18,880 nt of DNA, taken from an uncultured Burkholderiales bacterium. GTDB lineage: Bacteria; Pseudomonadota; Gammaproteobacteria; Burkholderiales; Burkholderiaceae. This document shows, one piece after another, positions 6,582 to 15,407 of the stretch (positions are counted from its first letter, which is position 1; every line of letters begins with the position of its first letter). The notes beneath the pieces are model-generated. The model was not told where the DNA came from and searched no databases. It saw nothing but the letters and a program-made list of their open reading frames with translations. The DNA lies in contig CAIMWY010000122.1 in assembly GCA_903845315.1 (NCBI GenBank), positions 1-18,880 on the forward strand, in the 5' to 3' direction. The translations under genes and the position numbers were made by a program.

Positions 6582-7427
6582 ATGACCGCCTACATCCTCA
6601 ACCTGTCTTGCCCTGATCGACACGGCATCGTGCATGCCGTGTCTGGCTTTTTGCTCGAACGCCAAGGCAACATCGAAGAAGCCGCCCAATACAACGACCA
6701 TGACACCGGTCTGTTTTTCATGCGGGTTCAGTTCGCCTGCGGCAGCCTGACGCAAGAGGATTTACGCCTGCAGCTTGCCACCTTGGCCGACACCTTTGGC
6801 ATGCGCTGGACCTTGCACGACACCACCCAACCCATGCGCACCGTGATCATGGTCAGCAAAGAAGGTCATTGCTTGAACGACTTGCTGTTTCGCTGGAAAA
6901 GCGGCTTGCTGCCACTCGACATTCGTGCCATCGTCAGCAACCACCGTGAGTTCTACCAACTGGCGGCCAGCTACAACGTGCCGTTTCACCATATTCCGGT
7001 TACCGCCACCACCAAGGCGCAGGCAGAAATCAAGCAATTCGAGATCATCCAAAGCGAGGGCGCAGAACTGGTGGTGCTGGCGCGTTACATGCAAATCTTG
7101 AGCGATGACCTGTGCCGCAAGCTGGCAGGACGCGCGATCAACATTCACCACAGCTTTTTGCCCAGCTTCAAAGGCGCCAAGCCTTACTACCAAGCCCACG
7201 ACCGTGGCGTCAAGCTGATTGGTGCCACCGCGCACTACGTGACAGCAGACTTGGACGAAGGACCCATCATTGAACAAGACGTGGCCCGCGTGGACCACAG
7301 CAAAACGGTGGAAGACTTGACGGCCATGGGTCGCGACACCGAAAGTCAGGTGCTCGCCCGCGCTGTGAAGTGGCACAGCGAGCACCGCGTTCTGATCAAC
7401 GGCCACAAAACCGTGATCTTCAAATAA
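6582..7427 (+). CDS. purU: Formyltetrahydrofolate deformylase
   Basis: The 281-residue protein is full length (E. coli PurU has 280). An N-terminal ACT domain (about 4-75, ILNLSCPDRHGIVHAVSGFL) is followed by a formyltransferase-type catalytic domain. The catalytic triad of this fold is visible: N187 and H189 in AINIHHSFLPSF, and D225 in ADLDEGPII. PurU hydrolyses 10-formyl-tetrahydrofolate to formate and tetrahydrofolate, balancing one-carbon pools and feeding formate to purine synthesis. The start at 6582 (MTAYILN) gives the normal N-terminus; the in-frame GTG at 6555 adds nine residues that would hold the candidate promoter. A LysR regulator begins six bases after its stop and is probably co-transcribed. 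Confidence 0.95.
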   Translation: MTAYILNLSCPDRHGIVHAVSGFLLERQGNIEEAAQYNDHDTGLFFMRVQFACGSLTQEDLRLQLATLADTFGMRWTLHDTTQPMRTVIMVSKEGHCLNDLLFRWKSGLLPLDIRAIVSNHREFYQLAASYNVPFHHIPVTATTKAQAEIKQFEIIQSEGAELVVLARYMQILSDDLCRKLAGRAINIHHSFLPSFKGAKPYYQAHDRGVKLIGATAHYVTADLDEGPIIEQDVARVDHSKTVEDLTAMGRDTESQVLARAVKWHSEHRVLINGHKTVIFK

Positions 7428-7433
7428 GCCGGC

Positions 7434-8306
7434 ATGACCCACCGCATTCCGCCCATTCAGTGCTTGCTGACGTTTGAGGCGCTGGCGCGGTTGCGTTCGG
7501 TCACTTTGGCCGCTGAAGAGTTGTGCGTCACACCCAGCGCAGTGAGCCACCGGGTCAAGCAACTCGAACAGTTGCTAGGCGTCAAGCTGTTTGGCCGAGC
7601 AGACTTTTCTCTGACCACCGAAGGCAGTGAATACCTGGCGCATGTGCGTGAAGGTTTGTCGATTTTGGAGCGTTTCCCAGGCAAAGATGGCAGCAACGGC
7701 GGCAAACGCAAACTGCGCTTAGCTGTGACCCCCACCTTTGCGCGCTCCATCTTGATGCCGCGCTTGCGACACTTCGCCGAGGCCTACCCCGAAATCGACC
7801 TGACCCTGCAAGTGACCATTCCGCTGCTGGATGTGGTGGCAGAAGACGCCGATCTGACCCTCCGGTTTGGCACCGGGCGTTACGCCGATGTGGAGTACCA
7901 ATGCATCATGAAGGACGATGTGGTGCCCATGGCGTCGCCGGCCTATGTGCGTGAATTCGGCCCCTTTGTCGCGCCCGAAGACTTGGCCGATGCCACCTTG
8001 CTACGCAGCCCCTTAGAGCCTTGGCGCACTTGGTTTGCTGCACACGACTTGGACTGGCCTGAGCCCGTGGACGGCTCTAGCTTCAATGACATCGGATTGG
8101 TGTGCGATGCGGCAGCTCAGGGCTTGGGCGTTGGTTTGGTGCGGCTCAAACTTGGCGCACCTTGGTTAGAAAATGGAACCCTGGTTCGACTCTCCGCGCG
8201 TCAGGTGCCCAGCCCCCATGGGCATTACCTGTGCTGGCGCACCGGCGCGATGGACCGCTGGGAGTGCGCGGCGTTTGCGGATTGGCTCAAATCTGCGGTG
8301 ACTTGA
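7434..8306 (+). CDS. LysR-family regulator, GcvA-like
   Basis: The 290-residue protein has a LysR helix-turn-helix (IQCLLTFEALARLRSVTLAAEEL, then VTPSAVSHRVKQLEQLLGVKLF, about 8-53) and a periplasmic-binding-like effector domain. The start pattern RIPPIQCLLTFEALARLRS and the LTLRFGTGRYADVEYQ block place it in the GcvA-like subgroup. GcvA itself regulates glycine cleavage in E. coli; many GcvA-like proteins regulate other genes. It starts six bases after purU, which makes co-transcription likely. GlcD follows 74 bases downstream on the same strand, so glcD is another possible target. The true target cannot be told from sequence. Confidence 0.9.
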   Translation: MTHRIPPIQCLLTFEALARLRSVTLAAEELCVTPSAVSHRVKQLEQLLGVKLFGRADFSLTTEGSEYLAHVREGLSILERFPGKDGSNGGKRKLRLAVTPTFARSILMPRLRHFAEAYPEIDLTLQVTIPLLDVVAEDADLTLRFGTGRYADVEYQCIMKDDVVPMASPAYVREFGPFVAPEDLADATLLRSPLEPWRTWFAAHDLDWPEPVDGSSFNDIGLVCDAAAQGLGVGLVRLKLGAPWLENGTLVRLSARQVPSPHGHYLCWRTGAMDRWECAAFADWLKSAVT

Positions 8307-8368
8307 GCCTGAAATTCACCTCAACCAAGGCTGTAACTTTCTTCACGCATCGCCCAGCGCTTTTGGCT

Positions 8369-8374
8369 TAAAGT
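8369..8374 (+). promoter_or_regulatory. Candidate -10 box of glcD (leaderless)
   Basis: TAAAGT lies six bases before the glcD ATG. With its last base at -7, transcription would begin exactly at the A of the start codon (8381). No ribosome-binding site precedes the gene and no consensus -35 is visible in 8307-8368, so the call rests on the pattern shared with purU and yggS. Confidence 0.35.
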
Positions 8375-8380
8375 GGCCAC

Positions 8381-9883
8381 ATGACCGCTTCACTCACCAC
8401 CGACTCGCACCACACCTCGGCCCGCACCCAACGGCAAAGCCTCGTGGTTCAGGCACTGCTGCAAGTGCTGCCCGCTCATGCGCTGCTCTTCACCAGCGAG
8501 GACACCACGCCCTACGAGTGCGACGGGCTGACTGCCTACCGTGCCCGCCCCTTGTGCGTGGCTTTGCCTGAAACAGAAAGCCAAGTGCAAGCGGTGTTGA
8601 GAACCTGCCATGCGCTCGAGGTGCCCGTGGTGGCGCGCGGCGCTGGCACCGGCCTGTCGGGTGGCGCCATGCCGCACACCGATGGAGTGACGCTGTCGCT
8701 GGCCAAGTTCAATCAAATTCTCAACATCGACCCCGTGGCACGAACCGCCGTGGTGCAGTGTGGTGTACGTAACCTGGCCATCAGCGAAGCTGCTGCGCCA
8801 CACGGTTTGTATTACGCGCCAGATCCGTCGAGCCAAATTGCCTGCACGATTGGCGGCAATGTGGCCGAAAACTCCGGAGGTGTTCATTGTTTGAAATACG
8901 GACTGACGGTACACAACGTCCTGCAAGTCAAAGGCTTCACCATCGAGGGTGACGTGGTGACATTTGGCAGCGCAGCACTCGACACGCCTGGCTTGGACTT
9001 GTTACCTGTCGTTGTGGGCAGCGAAGGCATGTTGGCCGTGACGATGGAAGTGACCGTCAAGCTCATCCCCAAGCCCCTGTTGGCACGCTGCATCATGGCC
9101 AGCTTTGATGACGTGCGCAAAGCGGGTGACGCGGTGGCCGCGGTGATTGCCGCCGGCATCATCCCTGCAGGTCTGGAAATGATGGACGGCCCCATGACGG
9201 CGGCTGTGGAAGACTTTGTGCATGCCGACTACGATTTGAATGCGGCCGCAATTTTGCTGTGCGAAAGCGACGGCACCCCGGAAGAAGTGGAAGAAGAAAT
9301 TGGCCGCATGAGCACCGTGCTGCGCAATTGCGGCGCCACAGCCATCACGGTAAGTCGTGATGAAGCGCAGCGGTTGAAATTTTGGAGCGGTCGCAAAAAT
9401 GCGTTTCCTGCATCAGGCCGGATCAGCCCCGACTACATGTGTATGGACAGCACCATCCCGCGCAAGCGCGTGGCCGACATCTTGCAAGCCATCTCGGAGA
9501 TGGAGAAGAAATACCAGCTGCGCTGCTTGAACGTGTTTCATGCAGGGGACGGCAACTTGCACCCACTGATTCTGTTTGATGCCAATGACGCGGATCAAAT
9601 GCACCGGTGTGAGCAGTTTGGCGCCGAGATTTTAGAAACCAGCGTGGCCATGGGCGGCACAGTCACGGGCGAGCACGGCGTGGGCATTGAAAAGGTCAAC
9701 AGCATGTGCGTGCAGTTCAGCGCCAATGAGAACGAGCAAATGTTTGGCGTCAAACGTGCGTTCGACAGCAAGGGCCTGCTCAACCCCGGCAAGGTGATCC
9801 CCACCCTGCATCGATGCGCCGAATACGGCAAGATGCTGGTGCGCGCCGGGCAGATCAAACACCCGGATTTGCCACGCTTCTAA
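8381..9883 (+). CDS. glcD: FAD-linked oxidase, glycolate oxidase subunit GlcD type
   Basis: The 500-residue flavoprotein has the VAO/PCMH fold. The FAD-binding loop VVARGAGTGLSGGAMP lies at about 83-98, the second FAD motif GGNVAENSGG at about 158-167, and the C-terminal HAGDGNLHP and GTVTGEHGVG blocks at about 387-395 and 426-435. Length and motifs fit GlcD, which oxidises glycolate (or D-lactate) to the 2-oxo acid and passes electrons on through GlcE and the iron-sulfur subunit GlcF. Neither glcE nor glcF follows: the next gene is yggS on the other strand, 9 bases away. The protein could partner with subunits coded elsewhere or act as a stand-alone D-2-hydroxyacid dehydrogenase. The symbol is given on similarity only. 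Confidence 0.83.
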   Translation: MTASLTTDSHHTSARTQRQSLVVQALLQVLPAHALLFTSEDTTPYECDGLTAYRARPLCVALPETESQVQAVLRTCHALEVPVVARGAGTGLSGGAMPHTDGVTLSLAKFNQILNIDPVARTAVVQCGVRNLAISEAAAPHGLYYAPDPSSQIACTIGGNVAENSGGVHCLKYGLTVHNVLQVKGFTIEGDVVTFGSAALDTPGLDLLPVVVGSEGMLAVTMEVTVKLIPKPLLARCIMASFDDVRKAGDAVAAVIAAGIIPAGLEMMDGPMTAAVEDFVHADYDLNAAAILLCESDGTPEEVEEEIGRMSTVLRNCGATAITVSRDEAQRLKFWSGRKNAFPASGRISPDYMCMDSTIPRKRVADILQAISEMEKKYQLRCLNVFHAGDGNLHPLILFDANDADQMHRCEQFGAEILETSVAMGGTVTGEHGVGIEKVNSMCVQFSANENEQMFGVKRAFDSKGLLNPGKVIPTLHRCAEYGKMLVRAGQIKHPDLPRF

Positions 9884-9892
9884 ACACCAGCT

Positions 9893-10606
9893 TCATTGGC
9901 CTGTGTAAGTACGCCCGCCAAAGATTGCCGTACCCACCCGCACCATGGTGCTACCCGCATGAATGGCGGCTTCTAGGTCGCCGGTCATGCCCATCGACAA
10001 GGTGTCGAACTGTGGGGAATTCAAAGCGACTTTCACCTTGTCAAACAAGGCACATGTTTTTTTGTGTACCGCCACTTGCGCCTCAAAACCCTCGACAGCA
10101 TCTGGGATGGCCATCAGCCCACGCAAGCTCAACCTTGGCAATGTGGCCACTTCACGTGCCAGAGCCAGCACCTCTGTAGGCGCTACACCAGACTTGGTGT
10201 CTCCACCGTCAATGTTGACTTGCAGACACACTTGAAGCGGCGGCAGATGGCTTGGACGTTGGTCGTTAAGACGTTGTGCAATTTTGAAGCGGTCTACGGT
10301 ATGCACCCAGTCAAAGTGTTCGGCCACCAACTTGGTTTTGTTGCTCTGAACCGAACCTATACAGTGCCAAGCCAAGGCAGGGATGTGAGTCAGAGCTGCA
10401 AGCTTGGTGATTTTTTCTACGCCTTCTTGGATGTAGTTTTCTCCAAAATCACGCTGCCCACAGGCCGCCACCGCAGACACATCGTCGACGCCGAACGTTT
10501 TGGAGACAGCCAGCAACCGCACGCTGCCTACCGCGCGACCACTCGCCGCGCAGGCTGCAGCAACGCGTGTTTGCACAGTAGAGAAGTTGTCGTTCAAGGG
10601 GGGCAT
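9893..10606 (-). CDS. yggS: YggS-family pyridoxal-phosphate homeostasis protein
   Basis: The 237-residue protein is a fold-type III PLP-binding single-domain protein. The PLP lysine is K36 in LLAVSKTF. Other family marks are GQRDFGENYIQEG, WHCIGSVQSNKTK, LQVNIDGGDTKSGV, and the phosphate-binding end LSMGMTGDLEAAI with VRVGTAIFGGR. YggS/PLPBP proteins have no known enzyme activity and control PLP and amino/keto acid balance. The start at 10606 (MPPLNDNF) matches family length; longer frames run through pilT. No Shine-Dalgarno site is present. A -10-like TAAAGT lies 10 bases upstream. It diverges from the PilT-like gene across 29 bases, an association also seen in other Proteobacteria. Confidence 0.93.
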   Translation of the reverse strand: MPPLNDNFSTVQTRVAAACAASGRAVGSVRLLAVSKTFGVDDVSAVAACGQRDFGENYIQEGVEKITKLAALTHIPALAWHCIGSVQSNKTKLVAEHFDWVHTVDRFKIAQRLNDQRPSHLPPLQVCLQVNIDGGDTKSGVAPTEVLALAREVATLPRLSLRGLMAIPDAVEGFEAQVAVHKKTCALFDKVKVALNSPQFDTLSMGMTGDLEAAIHAGSTMVRVGTAIFGGRTYTGQ

Positions 10607-10616
10607 CGTGGGTCTA

Positions 10617-10622
10617 ACTTTA
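10617..10622 (-). promoter_or_regulatory. Candidate -10 box of yggS (near-leaderless)
   Basis: Read on the minus strand the bases are TAAAGT. A start about 7 bases on (near 10610) would leave only about 4 untranslated bases before the yggS ATG at 10606. Any matching -35 must lie inside the first codons of the divergent PilT gene. Spacing-based call only. Confidence 0.3.
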
Positions 10623-10624
10623 AC

Positions 10625-10630
10625 AAGGAG
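10625..10630 (+). promoter_or_regulatory. Strong ribosome-binding site of the PilT-like gene
   Basis: AAGGAG, five bases before the ATG at 10636, fixes that start codon. It lies inside the 29-base gap to yggS, so no room remains for a complete PilT promoter outside the yggS coding region. Confidence 0.7.
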
Positions 10631-10635
10631 CGGCC

Positions 10636-11688
10636 ATGCACTTGACATCCACCTCGCACACCCATTTGCCACTGCACGATTGGCTGGCCCAAGCCGTCGC
10701 ATTGCGAGTCTCTGACTTGCATTTGCGCGCGGGCGATACACCACAGGTGCGTGTTCATGGGGTGCTCCAAGTGCTGAACCACAACTTAGGCATATTGACC
10801 CACGAGGAACTCCTGACGCTGTTGACCGACTTGATGCCTAAGGCATTGAGCATGCGGTTTTTGGCGTGCGAAGAGGTCGACTTTGCTTTCGCCTTGCCAC
10901 AGCTGGGACGTTTCAGGGTCAATGCCTTCATGCAAGCCCAAGGCTGTGGTGCAGTGATGCGCCTCATCCCCAGCACCATCCCGCTGCTGGAGGAACTCTA
11001 CGCCCCAGTTGTGTTGGCTCAATTGCTCAATCAGGTGGGTTTGTTCTTGGTGACCGGGGCCACCGGTTCGGGCAAGTCCACCACGCTGGCCGCCATGGTG
11101 CAACACCTGAACACGCACACGCGGCAACATGTCATCACGCTGGAAGACCCGGTTGAGTTTGTGCACCACAGTGCGCAATGCCTGATCACCCAACGCGAAG
11201 TCGGCGCCCACAGCCATAGCTTTAGAGCGGCCTTGCGCGCCGCTTTGCGGCAGGACCCTGATGTGATTTTGGTCGGTGAACTGCGGGATCTAGAGTCCAT
11301 TCGGCTCGCACTGACCGCCGCCGAAACCGGGCACTTGGTGCTGGCCAGTTTGCACACCCGTAACGCTGCCGCGAGCATTGAACGGATGGTTGATGTGTTT
11401 GAGAGCCACGAAAAAACCTTGGTGCGCACGCAGCTCGGTGACGCCTTGGTGGGCGTGCTGTCTCAAACCTTGTGTCCCACCCCGGACGGCGCAGCACAAA
11501 GTGCGGTGTTCGAAATGCTGGTGGCCACACCCGCGGTTCGGCATTTGATCCGTGAGGGCAAAACAAGCCAAATTTTCAACGCCATGCAAACTGGCGCTAC
11601 GCATGGCATGCAGACCATGGCCCAGGCCATGGAAATGGCAGCTGCACAGCTGCGGATTCGCCCAAAAGCTACGGAGTTGGTTGCTTGA
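10636..11688 (+). CDS. PilT-like type IV pilus retraction ATPase
   Basis: The 350-residue secretion ATPase has all core PilT motifs: an N-terminal domain with VSDLHLRAGDTPQVRVHG (25-42), Walker A GATGSGKST (141-149), Asp box ITLEDPVEF (167-175), Walker B with catalytic Glu in DPDVILVGELRD (207-218) and His box TAAETGHLVLASLHT (227-241). PilT hexamers power pilus retraction at the inner-membrane base. Differences from canonical PilT: the segment after GVLSQTL is CPTPDGAAQSAVFE, lacking the usual Gly-rich GGGR stretch. No pilU follows; the next gene is an unrelated dehydrogenase 70 bases on. It may be the main pilT of this genome or a diverged paralogue. The yggS neighbour is usual for pilT. 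Confidence 0.87.
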   Translation: MHLTSTSHTHLPLHDWLAQAVALRVSDLHLRAGDTPQVRVHGVLQVLNHNLGILTHEELLTLLTDLMPKALSMRFLACEEVDFAFALPQLGRFRVNAFMQAQGCGAVMRLIPSTIPLLEELYAPVVLAQLLNQVGLFLVTGATGSGKSTTLAAMVQHLNTHTRQHVITLEDPVEFVHHSAQCLITQREVGAHSHSFRAALRAALRQDPDVILVGELRDLESIRLALTAAETGHLVLASLHTRNAAASIERMVDVFESHEKTLVRTQLGDALVGVLSQTLCPTPDGAAQSAVFEMLVATPAVRHLIREGKTSQIFNAMQTGATHGMQTMAQAMEMAAAQLRIRPKATELVA

Positions 11689-11716
11689 GTGACACTCGCC
11701 CAAGGCTTGAGGCGCC

Positions 11717-11722
11717 TATGAT
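11717..11722 (+). promoter_or_regulatory. Candidate -10 box of the dehydrogenase gene
   Basis: TATGAT matches TATAAT at five of six positions. It would start transcription near 11729, giving a leader of about 30 bases with GAGG before the ATG at 11759. No consensus -35 is visible. Confidence 0.35.
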
Positions 11723-11758
11723 TCAGCGCATCTTTATTCGAACCTCGAGGCACACAGC

Positions 11759-12673
11759 ATGTCCAGCATCAACCCTAAAACCTACGAACCTGCCCCCTCC
11801 ACCCACGTCGCTTTCGTTGGCATGGGGGTGATGGGTTACCCCATGGCCGGACACTTGGCCTGTGCAGGTCACGCCGTGACGGTGTACAACCGCTCCCCCG
11901 CCAAGTCCCTTGCTTGGGTGGCCGAGTTTGTCAATAGCAAAGCGCCTAAAAGTGCAGCTACGCCCCGAGAGGCCGCCAAAGACGCAGACATTGTGTTTTG
12001 CTGCGTGGGCAACGACGCAGATTTGCGCTCGGTGATTTTTGGCGCCGATGGCGCGCTAGCAGGTATGAAACCCGGCGCCGTGTTGGTCGACCACACCACC
12101 GCCTCGGCCGATGTGGCACGCGAGATTTACACCGCCGCCAAGAACATTGGCATCCATTTCATTGATGCGCCTGTCTCGGGGGGGCAAGGCGGCGCACAAA
12201 ACGGTTTGCTGACCGTGATGTGCGGTGGAGACGCACCTGTTTTTGAAAGCGTCAAGTCTGTGGCCATGGCTTTCTCGCGCGCATTCACACTCATGGGTGA
12301 ACCAGGTGCTGGCCAGTTGACCAAGATGGTCAACCAGGTGTGCATAGCAGGTTTGGTGCAGGGCTTGAGCGAAGCCATTGCCTTTGGTCAGCGCGCCGGC
12401 CTGGACATGAACTTGGTGTTGGATGTCATTGGCAAAGGGGCCGCACAAAGCTGGCAACTCGACAACCGTGGCAAGACCATGGTGGCGGACAAGTTCGACT
12501 TTGGCTTTGCGGTGGACTGGATGCGCAAAGATTTGGGGCTCGTGATGGACGAAGCCAAACGCAATGGCGCGCGCTTGCCTGTGACGGCCTTGGTTGACCA
12601 GTTTTACGCCGATGTGCAGCAAATGGGGGGCAAGCGCTGGGACACCTCAAGTTTGATCAAACGCTTGAAATAA
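11759..12673 (+). CDS. NAD(P)-dependent 3-hydroxyisobutyrate dehydrogenase-family oxidoreductase
   Basis: The 304-residue protein has an N-terminal Rossmann domain with GMGVMGYPMAGHL (21-33) and an all-helical C-terminal domain. The substrate-binding motif DAPVSGGQGGA is at 137-147 and the catalytic lysine is K189 in GQLTKMVNQ. These are the signatures of beta-hydroxyacid dehydrogenases (3-hydroxyisobutyrate dehydrogenase, tartronate semialdehyde reductase GlxR, GLYR-type). They reduce or oxidise a 3-hydroxy acid/semialdehyde pair with NAD(P). The exact substrate is not resolvable. A GlxR-like role would fit glcD nearby (glycolate to glyoxylate route), but there is no shared operon to support it. 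It ends 15 bases before a strong terminator. Confidence 0.9.
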   Translation: MSSINPKTYEPAPSTHVAFVGMGVMGYPMAGHLACAGHAVTVYNRSPAKSLAWVAEFVNSKAPKSAATPREAAKDADIVFCCVGNDADLRSVIFGADGALAGMKPGAVLVDHTTASADVAREIYTAAKNIGIHFIDAPVSGGQGGAQNGLLTVMCGGDAPVFESVKSVAMAFSRAFTLMGEPGAGQLTKMVNQVCIAGLVQGLSEAIAFGQRAGLDMNLVLDVIGKGAAQSWQLDNRGKTMVADKFDFGFAVDWMRKDLGLVMDEAKRNGARLPVTALVDQFYADVQQMGGKRWDTSSLIKRLK

Positions 12674-12688
12674 ACCGAGTCAGCCAAC

Positions 12689-12720
12689 AAAAAGGTCCGC
12701 AAACTTGCGGACCTTTTTTT
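12689..12720. terminator. Strong intrinsic terminator, probably bidirectional
   Basis: The stem GGTCCGCA (12694-12701) pairs perfectly with TGCGGACC (12706-12713) around the loop AACT, extended by five A-T pairs. Seven T residues end the plus-strand copy, and the A run at 12689-12693 gives five U on the minus strand. It lies between the convergent dehydrogenase gene and dolP and can serve both. Confidence 0.9.
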
Positions 12721-12749
12721 ACTGTGACCTTCCTAGAGGGTCTGGCAGA

Positions 12750-14053
<1,304 letters not shown>

Positions 14054-14090
14054 TCAATGATACCTGCGCACTGTTTAAGCTGCGTCAAAT

Positions 14091-14480
14091 TTAGGCTGCA
14101 TCAAATGCAGCACGAAACCATTGCAAGCCATCCGGCTCGCAAGTCACCACATCAAAGCGACAGGGAGGTTCATGGGTCAAACGCATGAGGAAGTGGCGGG
14201 CTGCAAAAATAATGCGTCGTTTTTTCGCAAAGGTAATGCTGGCCAGCGCACCGCCATGGTCGCTGCGGCTGCGTTGGCGCACCTCGACAAACACCAAGGT
14301 GCCGTCGGCGTCGCGCATGACCAGGTCAATTTCACCGCCACCTCGCCCAGGGGTCCGATAATTGCGCTGCACCAGTTGCAGGCCTTGGGCTTGCAGATGG
14401 CGCAACGCCAGGTCTTCTGCCGCATCCCCCGTTTGCTTGGTGGTGGCGTGACCTGTTTTTTGCACCTTGAGGTTATCCAT
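14091..14480 (-). CDS. yraN: YraN/UPF0102 family nuclease-like protein
   Basis: The 129-residue protein has the UPF0102 layout: GDAAEDLALRHLQAQGLQLVQRNYR at the N-terminus, then GGGEIDLVMRD and LVFVEVRQRS. The E-I-D ... E-V-R pattern is the PD-(D/E)xK nuclease core; Arg replaces the common Lys. The biological role is not settled. The start at 14480 follows AAGGGG and is preferred; an ATG at 14504 on the same frame would overlap the divergent rsmI start. It is first in the yraN-diaA-dolP cluster. A perfect 7-bp inverted repeat (14095-14111) covers its last codons. Confidence 0.88.
   Translation of the reverse strand: MDNLKVQKTGHATTKQTGDAAEDLALRHLQAQGLQLVQRNYRTPGRGGGEIDLVMRDADGTLVFVEVRQRSRSDHGGALASITFAKKRRIIFAARHFLMRLTHEPPCRFDVVTCEPDGLQWFRAAFDAA
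14095..14111. repeat. Small inverted repeat at the 3' end of yraN
   Basis: GCTGCAT and ATGCAGC form a perfect 7-bp stem around a 3-base loop in the last codons of yraN. No T run follows on the minus strand, so it is not a standard terminator. It could slow 3'-5' decay or simply reflect the coding sequence. Confidence 0.4.
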
Positions 14481-14493
14481 AGTCCCCTTCGTG

Positions 14494-15405
14494 ATGAGCG
14501 CCAACTTTGACTCTGCCCTGTCGGCCGCCCACGCGGCGGCTTCGGCACAACATTATCCGACCGGGGCCCTTTATGTGGTGGCCACGCCAATTGGCAATTT
14601 GGCGGACATCAGCCTGCGCGCCCTACACGTGCTGCAACTGTGTGACACCTTGGCCTGTGAGGACACGCGCCACACACAAAGCATGGTTCGCGCCTACGGC
14701 ATCGACAAGACCTCGGCGCAATGGTTAGCAGTCCATCAGCACAACGAGGCTGAAGCCTCGCAAGAGGTGGTGCGACGCCTGCAAGCCGGCCAACGCGTGG
14801 CCTATCTGAGCGATGCGGGCACACCTGCGGTGAGCGACCCCGGGGCCCGCTTGGTGTGGCAGGTACGGGGCGCAGGTTTGCGCGTTTTGCCGCTGCCAGG
14901 CCCGAGCAGCCTGACGGCACTGCTCAGCGCTTGCGGCTCCCCCGCACCCGATGCATCTGGTTTTGTGTTTGTGGGTTTTCTCTCCAGCAAGTCCGCCGAG
15001 CGCCAACAGGCCATTCAAACCCTGGGCGAAGACCCCCGCACCCATGTGCTACTGGAGGCGCCGCATCGCATCGAAGCGCTGGCAGCTGCACTTGCCACAC
15101 TGGGCGAGCGGCAGGTGACGTTAGGTCGCGAGCTGACCAAACAGTTTGAGGAAATTGCCACATTGGCTGCACAAGATGTCAGTGCTTGGTTAAACGCCAA
15201 CCCAAAACGCTTCAAAGGTGAGTTTGCTTTGGTGGTGCATGCCCGTGACGCGGTGTCTAAAACGGGTCAAGACCATGACCGTGTGCTGCGCGTGTTGTTG
15301 GCCGAGTTGCCGCTTAAAACTGCCGTCAAAGTCGCCTCTGAGCTGACAGGCGAGGGACGCAATGCGCTCTATGAGCGCGCTCTGGTGTTGAAAAACGCAA
15401 CTTGA
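14494..15405 (+). CDS. rsmI: 16S rRNA (cytidine-1402-2'-O)-methyltransferase
   Basis: The 303-residue protein is a tetrapyrrole-methylase-fold enzyme: GALYVVATPIGNLADIS near the N-terminus, ACEDTRHTQ, YLSDAGTPAVSDPGA and LPLPGPSSLTALLSACG, with RVAYLSDAG and HVLLEAPHRIE as further RsmI marks. RsmI 2'-O-methylates C1402 in the decoding centre using S-adenosylmethionine. The ATG at 14494 is chosen because upstream frame extension uses a TTG inside yraN. It diverges from yraN with only 13 bases between the two start codons, matching the E. coli rsmI/yra arrangement minus lpoA. No clear ribosome-binding site precedes it. The stop lies two bases before the tRNA gene on the other strand. Confidence 0.95.
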   Translation: MSANFDSALSAAHAAASAQHYPTGALYVVATPIGNLADISLRALHVLQLCDTLACEDTRHTQSMVRAYGIDKTSAQWLAVHQHNEAEASQEVVRRLQAGQRVAYLSDAGTPAVSDPGARLVWQVRGAGLRVLPLPGPSSLTALLSACGSPAPDASGFVFVGFLSSKSAERQQAIQTLGEDPRTHVLLEAPHRIEALAAALATLGERQVTLGRELTKQFEEIATLAAQDVSAWLNANPKRFKGEFALVVHARDAVSKTGQDHDRVLRVLLAELPLKTAVKVASELTGEGRNALYERALVLKNAT

Positions 15406-15407
15406 GA

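Noticed and set aside
6762..7562. Minus-strand open frame opposite purU and the start of the LysR gene
   Set aside because: It spans the junction of two confident genes, has no domain, and has biased His/Gln/Val composition typical of antisense frames.
8390..8926. Minus-strand open frame opposite glcD
   Set aside because: Antisense shadow without motifs; glcD is well supported on the other strand.
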